Assembly: GCA_036556145.1 (NCBI GenBank)
Contig: DATBKB010000086.1
Coordinates: 1-26,499 of the forward strand
Source: JACDAV01 sp036556145
GTDB taxonomy: Bacteria; Chloroflexota; Limnocylindria; Limnocylindrales; CSP1-4
Reading direction: 5' to 3'
DNA length: 26,499 bases
Made by a program: the position numbers and the translations under genes. Below, in pieces: positions 1-7,683 of this stretch. Every line of letters begins with the position of its first letter. Within the stretch, counting starts at the first letter, position 1. The notes under the pieces are model-generated. The model did no database searches. It saw nothing but the letters and a program-made list of their open reading frames with translations, and was not told the DNA's origin.

Positions 1-714
1 GAGGAAGAGCGCCTCGGCACGCTCAAGTCCGGCAAGGAGGCCGAGGTCTTCCTCGTCGAGCGACGCTCGGCCACCGGGTCGTGCCTGCTCGCCGAGAAGC
101 GCTACCGGCCGCGCCACCCCGGCAAGGGCGAGCTGCGCGAGGAGGGCTTCTCGAAGGGCACGATCTACCACAACGACTCGGTCTACCGGACGGGCTGGCA
201 CCTCAAGGCCCGCGACGCGCGGGCCGTTGCGAAGAGCACCCGCCACGGCGAGGAGGTGCTCGCCCGGATGTGGCCCCAGAACGAGCTCGAGATGCTGCGT
301 CGGGCGTGGCAGGCGGGTGTCTCGGTGCCCTACCCGGTCGACCTCACGGACGACGGCCTGCTGATGGAGTACATCGGCGACGCCTCGCAGGCGGCGCCGC
401 GGCTCGTCGCGGCGCGGCTGTCCCGCGACGAGCTCGCCGGCGCGTGGCGGCAGCTCGTCGACAACCTCGTGCGGTTGGCCCGCGCCCGCGTGGTTCACGC
501 CGACCTGTCGGTCTACAACCTGTTGTGGTGGCAGGGCCGGCTCATCGTCATCGACTTCCCGCAGGCGGTCGATGCGGTGACGAATGCCACGGCACTCGAC
601 CTGCTCCACCGGGACGTCGTCAACGTCGCGACGTGGTTCGGCAGGCACGGCGTCACGGCCGATGCCGAGAGGGTGTTCGGGCGGCTCGTCTCCGAGCTCT
701 ACCGAGCCGGCTGA
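1..714 (+). CDS. RIO-family atypical serine kinase, 5'-truncated by window edge
   Basis: The reading frame is open from base 1, giving 237 visible residues, so the true start lies before the window. RIO proteins are small atypical protein kinases/ATPases. Visible hallmarks in order are the flexible P-loop (LKSGKEAEVF, residues 8-17), the ATP-anchoring Lys in AEKRY, the catalytic loop HADLSVYN near residues 166-173 with Asp168 and Asn173, and the metal-binding DFPQ near residue 185. The downstream stretch LLHRDVVNV resembles the RIO1 tail. The spacing is that of a complete RIO domain with only the N-terminus missing. Bacterial RIO proteins are less studied than the archaeal and eukaryotic ribosome-biogenesis kinases, so the substrate is unknown. 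The family assignment is firm; the cellular role is not. Confidence 0.9.
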   Translation, partial: EEERLGTLKSGKEAEVFLVERRSATGSCLLAEKRYRPRHPGKGELREEGFSKGTIYHNDSVYRTGWHLKARDARAVAKSTRHGEEVLARMWPQNELEMLRRAWQAGVSVPYPVDLTDDGLLMEYIGDASQAAPRLVAARLSRDELAGAWRQLVDNLVRLARARVVHADLSVYNLLWWQGRLIVIDFPQAVDAVTNATALDLLHRDVVNVATWFGRHGVTADAERVFGRLVSELYRAG

Positions 715-720
715 GGCGGG

Positions 721-957
721 TCAGGCGGGGACGGCGATCGCCGGCAGGCCGAACCCGTCGTGCGCGAGCTCCACGCAGGCGACGCGGCAACCGCGGGCAT
801 CACGCCCGGCGAATCGGCCGAAATGGAACCAGGTCGCCGGCTCGGAGGCGGTCGAGTGCTCGAGGCGGCAGCCGCACGCTGCGCACGTGACGGGCGCGCC
901 CTGACCGTCGCGGACGGACCGGAAGGTCGATCGGTTGGATTCGCTCGGATGCATCAT
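721..957 (-). CDS. Small Cys-rich (zinc-ribbon-like) protein
   Basis: This frame encodes 78 residues and ends six bases from the convergent RIO kinase gene. I chose the ATG at 957 because GAGAGG lies seven bases before it; an in-frame start at 999 would add 14 residues but has no such site. Cysteines are arranged as CAACGC (residues 25-30) and CRVAC (57-61), a spacing that could hold one zinc ion. There is no signal peptide or membrane segment. I do not recognise the family. It could be a small nucleic-acid-binding or metal-storage protein, but this is only a reading of the Cys pattern. The clear Shine-Dalgarno site and the paired Cys motifs make a chance frame less likely. Confidence 0.55.
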   Translation of the reverse strand: MMHPSESNRSTFRSVRDGQGAPVTCAACGCRLEHSTASEPATWFHFGRFAGRDARGCRVACVELAHDGFGLPAIAVPA

Positions 958-1088
958 CGACGGGCCTCTCGCGGGGAACAGCGGCACGTCCCCCACCACG
1001 AGCAGCCTAGGCCTCGGTTCACCGCGGTTCGACGGCGGCGAGGGACCGCCAAGGTTGCGATCCGGTTACGGCGCCCGAGAGTCGCGCC

Positions 1089-1208
1089 TCAATGATCCAG
1101 GATGATCTCGATGTCCAGCTCGTCGGCGGCCGATGCCTGCACGACCCGGTACGACTGCTCGCCCGAGGTGAGCATCTCGTGGTCGACCGCCACGAGCGCC
1201 GCGATCAC
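1089..1208 (-). CDS. Possible 39-residue peptide
   Basis: A short frame opens at a GTG (1206-1208), preceded by a weak AGG about five bases upstream, and ends with an acidic tail (DELDIEIILDH). It lies on the same strand just after the membrane protein gene ending at 1243. The sequence is less Arg-rich than the spurious frames around it, which is the only reason to list it. No family is recognised. It could instead be the remnant C-terminus of a longer, decayed gene. Confidence 0.22.
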   Translation of the reverse strand: MIAALVAVDHEMLTSGEQSYRVVQASAADELDIEIILDH

Positions 1209-1242
1209 GGCACCTGCCGGGGCGTCGGTCCGCCTCCTCGCG

Positions 1243-1626
1243 TCACGCCACGCCGTTCGGCACGTCGAGCCCGCGTCGGACGCGGGACCGCCGTGCAAAC
1301 GCGAGACATGCGACGGCCGCCCCGAACAGGCCGGCAAGGACGGCCGCCTCGATCATGTCATCCGACCACGCCGTTCCCTTGCCGAAGCCTGTGGACGCGA
1401 GCGCGAGCCAGAGGATGCTCAGCACCAGACCGCAGAGCCCGACGACAACCGCCAGGCGTTGGCCGCCGGTGCCGCCCCTGAGGGCGCCCAGGGTCCCCAA
1501 CCCCGTCACGATCGCCGCTGGCAGTGACAGCACGTTGGGATCGCCCACGATCGAGGGGCTGACGATGATCACGACAGCCGCCAGCGCCAGAAGAGAGGCT
1601 GCGAGCCATTCGACGCGGCGGGCCAT
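1243..1626 (-). CDS. Small four-helix integral membrane protein, unknown function
   Basis: The product has 127 residues. Four hydrophobic stretches can be seen at about residues 7-27, 36-50, 57-79 and 92-110, followed by a short basic tail (FARRSRVRRG), which suggests both ends are cytoplasmic. I chose the ATG at 1626, which has AGGG a few bases upstream; a GTG one codon earlier is also possible. No catalytic motif or recognised domain is visible. The gene lies between the tRNA-Lys gene and the putative small peptide on the same strand. Hydrophobicity and codon pattern support it as a real gene; the function cannot be inferred. Confidence 0.6.
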   Translation of the reverse strand: MARRVEWLAASLLALAAVVIIVSPSIVGDPNVLSLPAAIVTGLGTLGALRGGTGGQRLAVVVGLCGLVLSILWLALASTGFGKGTAWSDDMIEAAVLAGLFGAAVACLAFARRSRVRRGLDVPNGVA

Positions 1627-1677
1627 CACGGCCCTGCGAGTGTGCGCCCGCCGTCAAGTCGACGGGCATGTGGCTCG

Positions 1678-1749
1678 AGGGCCGGGTGGGGATCGAACCC
1701 ACGACACGAGGATTAAAAGTCCCCTGCTCTACCGCTGAGCTACCGGCCC
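1678..1749 (-). tRNA. tRNA-Lys (anticodon UUU)
   Basis: On the minus strand the sequence folds into a full cloverleaf. The acceptor arm GGGCCGG pairs with CCGGCCC, the D-arm is GCTCAGCGGTAGAGC, the anticodon stem GGGGA/TCCTC encloses the loop CTTTTAA (anticodon TTT), there is a 5-base variable loop, and the T-arm is GTGGG-TTCGATC-CCCAC. The 3' CCA is not encoded. The discriminator base reads U, which is unusual for tRNA-Lys, where A is common. All four stems pair, with one G-U pair in the anticodon stem. Confidence 0.96.
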
Positions 1750-1994
1750 GCCGGGGACGGTAACACGTCGCGACGGCGCCTCCGGGGCGGTGCCGGGCGC
1801 GCCTGCCGTCGGGCGTCCGCCAGCCGACGGTTGGCACTGGCGGCGGTGCGGTGGGCGCCCATGATTGAAGGTCGGGGTGCGGTCGCACTGGCTCCAACGT
1901 CGGTCTCGGCGGCCACGCCGCCGCCGAGGTCACGGCTCCGGAGGACATCTGGCGCTAGCGCGCCGGCGGGCAACGGCCGGGGGTCACGGACCGC

Positions 1995-2000
1995 TATCGT
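1995..2000 (+). promoter_or_regulatory. -10 box (TATCGT) of a probable leaderless start
   Basis: TATCGT lies seven bases before the lipoprotein ATG at 2008, so a transcript would begin at or within a base or two of the start codon. No Shine-Dalgarno site separates them and no good -35 box is visible. The same arrangement recurs upstream of several other genes here. Confidence 0.5.
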
Positions 2001-2007
2001 GAGCCGC

Positions 2008-2583
2008 ATGAGGGTCCTTACCGCGCTCCTGCTCCTCGTCCTCGCGGCGTGCCAGCCGGCGGCCACGACGCCGTCCCCGACCGCCGCACCATCGCCGACC
2101 GCCGCGGCTGCCTCGGACGCGCCCGAGGGTTGGGATTGCGACCTGCCCGACCACCTCGCGGCCACGACCGACCGTGCCCAGATCCACGACGTCCGCATCG
2201 GGCCCCGTGGCTCCGGCCCGACCGGCTACGACCGGATCGTGTTCGAGTTCGAGGGCGACGGCATCCCGGAGGTCGACCTGCGCGAGGGCACGCCGCCCTT
2301 CACCCAGGATCCGAGCGGGTTGCCGCTCGAGGTCGCCGGCACCGCCTGGCTCGTGCTGGTCCTCCATGGCGGCACCGCCGTGACGCCCGAAGGAGAGCAG
2401 ACCTACGACGGCCCGACGGAGTTCGCCGTCAACTTCCCGGCCGTCCTCGAGATGAAGCAGGCGGGCGACTTCGAGGCCGTGAGCGAGTGGGTGATCGGGC
2501 TGCGCGTGCCGGCCTGCCACGCGCTGTCCGTCCGCGAGAGCCCGACCCGACTCCTCGTCGACGTCCAGCACCCGCAGGGATAG
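2008..2583 (+). CDS. Secreted lipoprotein with AMIN-like domain
   Basis: The product has 191 residues. It begins with a lipoprotein signal peptide: MR, a Leu/Ala-rich core, then LAAC with the lipidated Cys at residue 15. A Pro/Thr/Ser/Ala linker (about 18-40) follows, as expected for a surface-anchored protein. The rest (about 50-190) is a beta-rich domain containing GYDRIVFEFEG and a C-terminal RLLVDVQHP strand, which resembles the AMIN-like domain of actinobacterial and Chloroflexota lipoproteins. Such domains are thought to bind cell-wall components, but the ligand here is unknown. I chose the ATG at 2008 because it places the signal peptide at the N-terminus and follows a TATCGT box by seven bases. 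The longer upstream frame adds only low-complexity sequence. Confidence 0.8.
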   Translation: MRVLTALLLLVLAACQPAATTPSPTAAPSPTAAAASDAPEGWDCDLPDHLAATTDRAQIHDVRIGPRGSGPTGYDRIVFEFEGDGIPEVDLREGTPPFTQDPSGLPLEVAGTAWLVLVLHGGTAVTPEGEQTYDGPTEFAVNFPAVLEMKQAGDFEAVSEWVIGLRVPACHALSVRESPTRLLVDVQHPQG

Positions 2584-2630
2584 CTGCCGGCGGGGCCAGC
2601 TGCTGGCGGGGCCAGCTGCTGGCGGGCTAG
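2584..2630. repeat. Tandem 16-bp repeat between two convergent genes
   Basis: Almost three copies of CTGCTGGCGGGGCCAG lie head to tail: 2584-2599 with one mismatch, 2600-2615 exact, and 2616-2630 shortened. Each junction contains GCCAGC next to GCTGGC, so RNA from either strand could form a tight hairpin. The array fills the space between the stop codons of the lipoprotein and dehydrogenase genes and may act as a bidirectional terminator without a U-run. Confidence 0.75.
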
Positions 2631-3619
2631 CCGGCGCCGTAGACCTCGGGGTTGACCGGGGTCGGGAGGCGCTCGCCGCGCACCCCGGCCAGCAGGTTCT
2701 TCGCCGCCATCTCGGCCATCTTGCCGCGCGTCGCCCGCGAGGCCGACGCGATGTGCGGCACGATCAGGCAGTTGTCGAGCCCGACGAGCGGGTGCGAGAG
2801 CGGGATCGGCTCCGGGTCCGTCACGTCGAGCGCGGCCCCGGCGATGACGCCGGCGCTCAGCGCGTCGGCCAGCGCCTCGCCGTCGACGACGGGACCGCGC
2901 GAGGTGTTGACGAGGATCGCGGTTCGCTTCATCTGCCGGAGCGTCTCGGCGTTGATGAGGTGGCGAGTCTCGGGCGTGAGGTTGACGTGGAGCGAGACGA
3001 AGTCGCTGCGAGCCAGGAGGTGATCGAGCGTCAGGTACTGGGCGCGCAGGGGCGCGGTGACCTCATCGGGCAGAGGCGTGACGTCGTGGTACAGGATGCC
3101 CATCCCGAAGCCAAGCGCCCGCCGGGCGACGGCCTGGCCGATCCGCCCGAACCCCACGATCCCGATCGTCGCCCCGTGCACGTCCGGCCCGAGGAGCAGC
3201 ATCGGCCCCCAGGTCTTCCAGTTCCCGTCGCGGACGTAGCGGTCGCCCTCGGGTAGCCGCCGCGCTGCGGCCATGAGCAAGGCGAACGCGAGATCGGCTG
3301 TCGTTTCCGTCAGCACGCCCGGCGTGTTGCCGACCGGGATGCCGCGTCGCGTGCACTCGTCGACGTCGACGTTGTCGAAGCCGACGGCGTAGTTCGAGAC
3401 GACCTTCAGCTGCGGTCCGGCGCGATCCAGGAACTCGGCGTCGACCCGATCGGTGAGGAGCGTCAGGACGCCGTCACAGCCCTCGATCGCATCGAGCAGC
3501 AAGTCGCGCGGCGGCGGGAGCTCGCCCGGCCAGACGGTCGCGTCGGTGGCGGACGTGATGAGATCGAGGCCGTCGGCCGGGATCTCGCGCGCGACGAAGA
3601 CCTGGGGTCGGTCGGCCAC
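2627..3619 (-). CDS. D-2-hydroxyacid dehydrogenase (glyoxylate/hydroxypyruvate reductase-like)
   Basis: The product has 330 residues, the normal length for this family. It reduces a 2-oxoacid to a D-2-hydroxyacid with NAD(P)H, most likely glyoxylate or hydroxypyruvate. The nucleotide-binding motif GFGRIG is at 156-161, with Asp179 at the end of the following strand, which favours NAD(H) over NADP(H). The catalytic triad is complete: Arg241 (NTSRGPVVD), Glu270 (DPEPI) and His289 (PHIAS). The start is GTG at 3619, nine bases after the stop of the upstream aminotransferase, so the two genes are probably co-transcribed. Paired with an aminotransferase, it may act in serine/glycine/glyoxylate interconversion. 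The substrate is inferred; phosphoglycerate dehydrogenase is less likely because there is no C-terminal ACT domain. Confidence 0.92.
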   Translation of the reverse strand: MADRPQVFVAREIPADGLDLITSATDATVWPGELPPPRDLLLDAIEGCDGVLTLLTDRVDAEFLDRAGPQLKVVSNYAVGFDNVDVDECTRRGIPVGNTPGVLTETTADLAFALLMAAARRLPEGDRYVRDGNWKTWGPMLLLGPDVHGATIGIVGFGRIGQAVARRALGFGMGILYHDVTPLPDEVTAPLRAQYLTLDHLLARSDFVSLHVNLTPETRHLINAETLRQMKRTAILVNTSRGPVVDGEALADALSAGVIAGAALDVTDPEPIPLSHPLVGLDNCLIVPHIASASRATRGKMAEMAAKNLLAGVRGERLPTPVNPEVYGAG

Positions 3620-3628
3620 GAGCGGACG

Positions 3629-4819
3629 TCAGGCCGGCGCGGGAGCGCGCTCGCGGACGAACGACTCGATCCGCCCGAGTGCCTCGGCCAGGTTCTCCCG
3701 CGAGTTCGCGTACGAGATCCGGATGTGGTTCACGCCCACGTGGCCGAAGGCCGTCCCGGCGAGGACGCAGACGCCCGCGTCGTGGAGCAGCCGATCGGCC
3801 AGCTCCGCGCCCTTGAGCCCCGTGCCGGAGATCTCCGGGAACACGTAGAAGGCGCCCTGGGGCTTGTGGCACCGGACGCCGGGGATGCGGTTCAACCCAT
3901 CGACGACGAGGTCGCGACGGACGCAGAACTCGGCGACCATGGCGTCGACGTCGTCCTGGGGCCCGCGGAGTGCCTCGACGGCGCCGACCTGGGCGAACGC
4001 CGTGGCGCCGCTGATCGTGTTGATGATCAGCGTGCCGTACGCCTTGACGAGCGGCGGCGGCACGATCGCGTAACCGAGACGCCAGCCGGTCATCGCGTAC
4101 GTCTTCGAGAACCCGTCCAGGACGACCGTCCGCTCGGCCAGGCCGGGCAGCGACGCGATCGAGACGTGGCGCGCGCCGTCGTACAGGATCCGCGCGTAGA
4201 TCTCGTCGGCGAGGACGACGAGGTCGTGCCGGAGCGCCAGCTCGGCGATTCGCTCGATGTCCTTCGGGGTCAGGACGCCGCCGGTCGGGTTGGCCGGTGA
4301 ATTGATCACGAGCATCCGCGTCCGCGGCGTGATCAGCGCGGCGAGCTCGTCGACATCGAGCCGGAAGTCGTTCTCCATCCGGATCGGGATCGGGACCGGC
4401 GTGCCACCGACGAAGCGGGTCAACGACTCGTAGATGGGGTACCCCGGGTCCGGGACGATCACCTCGTCGCCGGGGTCGACGAGCGCGAAGATCGCGTACA
4501 CCATCACGCCCTTGCCGCCGACGGTCACGAAGACCTGCGATGGGTCGACCGGGAAGCCCTTTCGCGCGGCCGCATCCTCGGCGATCGCCTCGCGGAGGGC
4601 CGGGATGCCGGCGAACGGCGGGTAGTGGGTGGCCCCCTCGTCGAGCGCCCGCTTGGCGGCGGCGCGGACGTTGGCCGGCGTGTCGAAGTCCGGCTCGCCG
4701 ATCTCGAGGTGGATGACGCTGCGGCCCTCGGCCTCGAGCGCGCGGGCCCGCGCAGCCGCCTCGAAGGCGGTTTCGGTGCCGATCGAGTCCATCCGCCGGG
4801 CGATGCGCATGGGCCGCAT
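3629..4819 (-). CDS. Class I/II PLP-dependent aminotransferase
   Basis: The product has 396 residues and is a fold-type I aminotransferase of the aspartate aminotransferase-like subgroup. Conserved residues include Asn177 in NPTG, Asp205 and Tyr208 in LADEIYA, the PLP-binding Lys239 in DGFSKTYAMTGWRLGY, and a substrate-carboxylate Arg in HIRISYA near the C-terminus. It transfers an amino group between an amino acid and a 2-oxoacid. The exact pair (Asp, Ala, or Ser with glyoxylate) cannot be read from sequence. I chose the ATG at 4819 because GGAG lies seven bases upstream; an ATG three codons later is an alternative. The dehydrogenase gene follows nine bases downstream. The gene is divergent from the DUF2203 operon across a 65-bp gap. 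Confidence 0.93.
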   Translation of the reverse strand: MRPMRIARRMDSIGTETAFEAAARARALEAEGRSVIHLEIGEPDFDTPANVRAAAKRALDEGATHYPPFAGIPALREAIAEDAAARKGFPVDPSQVFVTVGGKGVMVYAIFALVDPGDEVIVPDPGYPIYESLTRFVGGTPVPIPIRMENDFRLDVDELAALITPRTRMLVINSPANPTGGVLTPKDIERIAELALRHDLVVLADEIYARILYDGARHVSIASLPGLAERTVVLDGFSKTYAMTGWRLGYAIVPPPLVKAYGTLIINTISGATAFAQVGAVEALRGPQDDVDAMVAEFCVRRDLVVDGLNRIPGVRCHKPQGAFYVFPEISGTGLKGAELADRLLHDAGVCVLAGTAFGHVGVNHIRISYANSRENLAEALGRIESFVRERAPAPA

Positions 4820-4872
4820 CCTAACGCTCCGGGCCGAGATCGCCCGCCGACGCCCATCTGGTGCCGACCTCT

Positions 4873-4878
4873 TAGAAT
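4873..4878 (+). promoter_or_regulatory. -10 box (TAGAAT) of a probable leaderless start
   Basis: TAGAAT lies exactly six bases before the ATG at 4885, with CCCGGG between them. This is too close for a ribosome-binding site, so the mRNA should begin at the start codon. A good -35 box is not evident. Confidence 0.55.
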
Positions 4879-4884
4879 CCCGGG

Positions 4885-5322
4885 ATGGCCCGGTTCTACG
4901 ACCTCGACGACGCGAACGCCCGGATCCCGGAGCTGCGCGACATCCTCGGCAGCCTTCGCGACCAGCGGGCGGATCTCATCCGGCTGCGCGACCTCGTGCT
5001 CGAGCGCCAGGAGGCGGTCGAGGCGGGTGGCGGCTCGGGCCGCGGCGGCGACGCGGAGGACGAAGCCGAAGCCGAGGCCGAGCTGCGGCTCATCCGGCTC
5101 CGGATGCAGGGGATCATCGACCAGATGCAGGCGGCCGTCGCTCGCATCGATGCGCTCGGGATCACGCTCCGCGACATCGAGTCGGGGCTCATCGACTTCC
5201 CTGCCCTCGTCAACGGCCGGCAGGTCTGCCTGTGCTGGCGCCTCGGCGAGGGCGACGTCGAGTGGTGGCACGAGCTGAACGACGGGTTTGCCGGTCGCCG
5301 GCCCCTGATCGAGCTGGTCTGA
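4885..5322 (+). CDS. DUF2203 family protein
   Basis: The product has 145 residues and matches the DUF2203 pattern throughout. It has an N-terminal FYDLDDANARIPELR, a helical middle (residues 15-95) broken by an Ala/Gly/Glu-rich insert near 47-65, and the conserved C-terminal part GITLRDIESGLIDFPAL, then LCWRLGE, WWHELNDGF and GRRPL. The helical part is probably a coiled coil. The molecular function of the family is unknown. It is the first gene of a three-gene operon with DUF309 and a rhodanese. Its stop overlaps the next start by one base (TGATG), which points to coupled translation. The start follows a TAGAAT box by six bases. Confidence 0.9.
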   Translation: MARFYDLDDANARIPELRDILGSLRDQRADLIRLRDLVLERQEAVEAGGGSGRGGDAEDEAEAEAELRLIRLRMQGIIDQMQAAVARIDALGITLRDIESGLIDFPALVNGRQVCLCWRLGEGDVEWWHELNDGFAGRRPLIELV

Positions 5323-5774
5323 TGGCCGGCTCCGCCACGGTCGTCCAGGGCGGGCGGGCGAAGGCGTACCGGCCCCTGCCGCCGTCGCAGCGCCGAGTCG
5401 CGTTCGAGGCCGGGCTCGCGGCCTACGCGCGAGGCGATTTCTTCCAGGCCCACGAGCTGCTCGAGCCCGCCTGGATGGGCTCGCCGGATCTGGCCGAGCG
5501 CGAGCTCGTGCAGGGCCTGATCAAGCTCGCTGCGGCCTACGTCCACGACGTCCGCGGCAATCCCGCCGGGGTCGCGAAGAACCTGCGCGGCGCTCGCGCG
5601 CGGCTCGTCGCCGCGGTCGCCGCAGTCGCCGGTCCCGATACGACCGCCACCGAATCGGACGCGCCGCGCCCCGCGGAGATCGACGTCACGTCGCTCGTCG
5701 CCGCGATCGACGCGCGCCTCGAGGCGCCGGACGTCCCGTCCGAGCCTCCGGCAATCAAGCGCATGTCCCGGTGA
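5322..5774 (+). CDS. DUF309 family protein
   Basis: The product has 150 residues. It carries the DUF309 helical core at about residues 26-75: FEAGLAAYARGDFFQAHELLEPAW, then ELVQGLIKLAAAYVHDVRGN. The His-Glu in AHELLE and the Leu/Ala-rich helices are the family signature. The C-terminal 45 residues are less conserved and Ala/Pro-rich. The function is unknown; the fold is a small helical bundle. The ATG overlaps the DUF2203 stop (TGATG), and its own stop overlaps the next start by four bases (GTGA), so expression of the three genes should be tied together. DUF309 and DUF2203 side by side may indicate a shared role, though none has been assigned. Confidence 0.88.
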   Translation: MAGSATVVQGGRAKAYRPLPPSQRRVAFEAGLAAYARGDFFQAHELLEPAWMGSPDLAERELVQGLIKLAAAYVHDVRGNPAGVAKNLRGARARLVAAVAAVAGPDTTATESDAPRPAEIDVTSLVAAIDARLEAPDVPSEPPAIKRMSR

Positions 5775-6163
5775 GCCAGCCTCCCGGCCCCGCGCCCGGC
5801 GCCGGCCTGCCGACGATCGACGTCCGGGAGGCCGATCGCCGTCGTCGCGAATCAGGAGCGGGCGCACCGCTCGTCGTCGACGTCCGGGAGCGCAACGAGT
5901 TCCAGGCCGTTCGCCTCGACCGCGTCGCACTCGTCCCGATGTCCGAGTTCGCCACACGGTTCCCCGACCTTCCGAAGGACCGGCCGCTGCTCATGATGTG
6001 CGCCGCCGGCGCGCGCTCGGCGGCTGCGACCGCCCACCTGCTGCGGAACGGCTGGCGCGACGTCACGAACGTTGCCGGCGGGATCACCGAGTGGGAGAAA
6101 GCTGGCTTGCCCGTTCGCCGCGGCCCGGTGCAGCCCGGAGAGGGGCAGCTGCCGCCTCGCTAG
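5771..6163 (+). CDS. Single-domain rhodanese-like sulfurtransferase
   Basis: The product has 130 residues and one rhodanese domain (about 13-115). Landmarks are the entry strand LVVDVRERNEF, the active-site loop CAAGARS with catalytic Cys77, and the C-terminal GGITEWEKAGLPV. Such proteins carry a persulfide on the Cys and hand sulfur to acceptors; GlpE-like members are of this size. No signal peptide is seen, so it should be cytoplasmic. The start is GTG, overlapping the DUF309 stop by four bases. The partner of the sulfur transfer is not identifiable here. Confidence 0.92.
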   Translation: MSQPPGPAPGAGLPTIDVREADRRRRESGAGAPLVVDVRERNEFQAVRLDRVALVPMSEFATRFPDLPKDRPLLMMCAAGARSAAATAHLLRNGWRDVTNVAGGITEWEKAGLPVRRGPVQPGEGQLPPR

Positions 6164-6208
6164 AGCGCGTTGGCCTGCGCGATTGACGGCGCGCCGAGGC
6201 TACGGCGG

Positions 6209-7675
6209 CTAGCGACGGCCGCGGTACCTCACGCGATCGACGAACCCTCGAGTTCGTTCCGGGTGAGCCATCGCCCAGCCGATGATCAAGAGGATGATGA
6301 AGTTCAGCGTGCCGGCGCCGGCGGCGCTCAGGTAGCCGAGCTGCTGGCCGATCTGGCCCTCGATCTTCAGAGCGGGGACGGTCGCGCCGACGAAGCCGAG
6401 CTGGAAGAACGGCTCGCCCGGCGCCATGTTCGTTCGGACGGCGCGCGTCTGGACGGTGTCGCCCGAGCGGCCGCCGACGACGAACACGACCGGTCCGCTC
6501 GACGCGGCTGCGCCACCCTCGAGCCCCGGCTCCGGGAAGTCCGATGTTCCAATGTGCAGCCACTCGGTGATGGTGTCGCCGCCACTTCCGGTCTCCGGCA
6601 CGGTCCAGTACAGCTCGTTGGCCGTGCCCTTGCCGTCGTTCCCGCCGACGATGTAGAGCGCGCCGTTGGCGCCCCAACCGGTCGCGTTTGCGCGCGGCGC
6701 CGGCAGGTTTGCGCCCGGGTTCGTCGCGAAGCCGGTGATGTCGCCGAGCGTGTCGCCGGCCTGGGTCGAGATCGTCCCCCGCTGGACCGTGGCTGTCGGC
6801 CCCGCCGCCGTTCGGCCGCCGTACACCCACAGGTAATCGCCGTTCTGCACGGCGATCGCCTCGGACACCGCCTCGGCGAGCGTCGCCTGCGGCTCCCACT
6901 CGCCGAGCTTGCCGGTCCGGTCGATGGTCGACTTCCACGTCGTGTTCGTCGGGGCGCCGTCGGCGTTGGCGCCGCCGACGACAAGGAGCCCGTCGCCGAG
7001 GGCAACGAGGGCCGCGCCGGTGCGTGCCTCGGGCAGGTCGATCGGCAGGCTGAGGTCCTCCGCCGTCTGCCACTCCCCGATCGCGCCGGTTTGGAGGTCG
7101 GGCGTCAGCACGAACGTCGTGTCGGTTGCGCGACCGCGCGCATCGGTGCCGCCGGACACGTAGATCGAGCCGCCCAGGAACGCGACCGCGGCATCGGCCC
7201 GTGGCTCGGGCAGGGGTGGGCCCGCCGACCACTTGTCGAAGTTGCCGATCGGGACGATGTCGGCGACGAACACCTCGTCAGTGGCGGCGGTCCCGTCGGT
7301 GCCGCCGATGTAGAGCAGCTTCTTGCCGGCCTGGACGAGCGCGCCGTCGGTACGCGGCTCGGGGAGCGAGATGTCGACCGGCTGGGTCGGCGACTGCTCC
7401 CAGGCGAGGACGGCGCCGGCGGGTGCCGGGCAGGGCAGGCTGCCGTTCTCGGGCGGGCAGAGGTTGATCGGCGAGAACGCGAGGATCCCCAGGTCGATCG
7501 TCCGGTTGACCGTGAAGTAGTACGCCCGGTCGGGGATGTAGCCGAGCAGGAAGATGATCGCGATGAACCAGGCGAACGCCTTGACGAAGGCCCAGGCCCA
7601 GCTGTCGGCATCGAGCAGGCCGAAGAAGACGCGGCGACGCCGGACCGCGGGGCCTGCCGGGAGCGCTCGCGCCAT
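6209..7675 (-). CDS. Membrane-anchored six-bladed kelch propeller in bc-complex operon
   Basis: The product has 488 residues. A membrane helix lies at about 30-46 and a second at about 455-471; between them are six kelch repeats starting near residues 104, 155, 213, 266, 324 and 380. Each follows the pattern LPEPR...A...G..LYVVGG. The propeller should sit outside the membrane with both ends inside. The gene starts eight bases after the cytochrome c-cupredoxin stop, with GGGAAG before the ATG, and is the last gene of the respiratory cluster. Kelch propellers usually bind proteins or carbohydrates, and galactose-oxidase-like enzymes also use them, but no catalytic residues can be assigned. A role as an accessory or docking subunit is inferred from position only. 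Confidence 0.85.
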   Translation of the reverse strand: MARALPAGPAVRRRRVFFGLLDADSWAWAFVKAFAWFIAIIFLLGYIPDRAYYFTVNRTIDLGILAFSPINLCPPENGSLPCPAPAGAVLAWEQSPTQPVDISLPEPRTDGALVQAGKKLLYIGGTDGTAATDEVFVADIVPIGNFDKWSAGPPLPEPRADAAVAFLGGSIYVSGGTDARGRATDTTFVLTPDLQTGAIGEWQTAEDLSLPIDLPEARTGAALVALGDGLLVVGGANADGAPTNTTWKSTIDRTGKLGEWEPQATLAEAVSEAIAVQNGDYLWVYGGRTAAGPTATVQRGTISTQAGDTLGDITGFATNPGANLPAPRANATGWGANGALYIVGGNDGKGTANELYWTVPETGSGGDTITEWLHIGTSDFPEPGLEGGAAASSGPVVFVVGGRSGDTVQTRAVRTNMAPGEPFFQLGFVGATVPALKIEGQIGQQLGYLSAAGAGTLNFIILLIIGWAMAHPERTRGFVDRVRYRGRR

Positions 7676-7683
7676 CCTCTTCC

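Noticed and set aside
1355..1738. A 127-residue plus-strand frame ending at the tRNA
   Set aside because: Its C-terminus is the translated antisense of the tRNA-Lys gene, a familiar false prediction.
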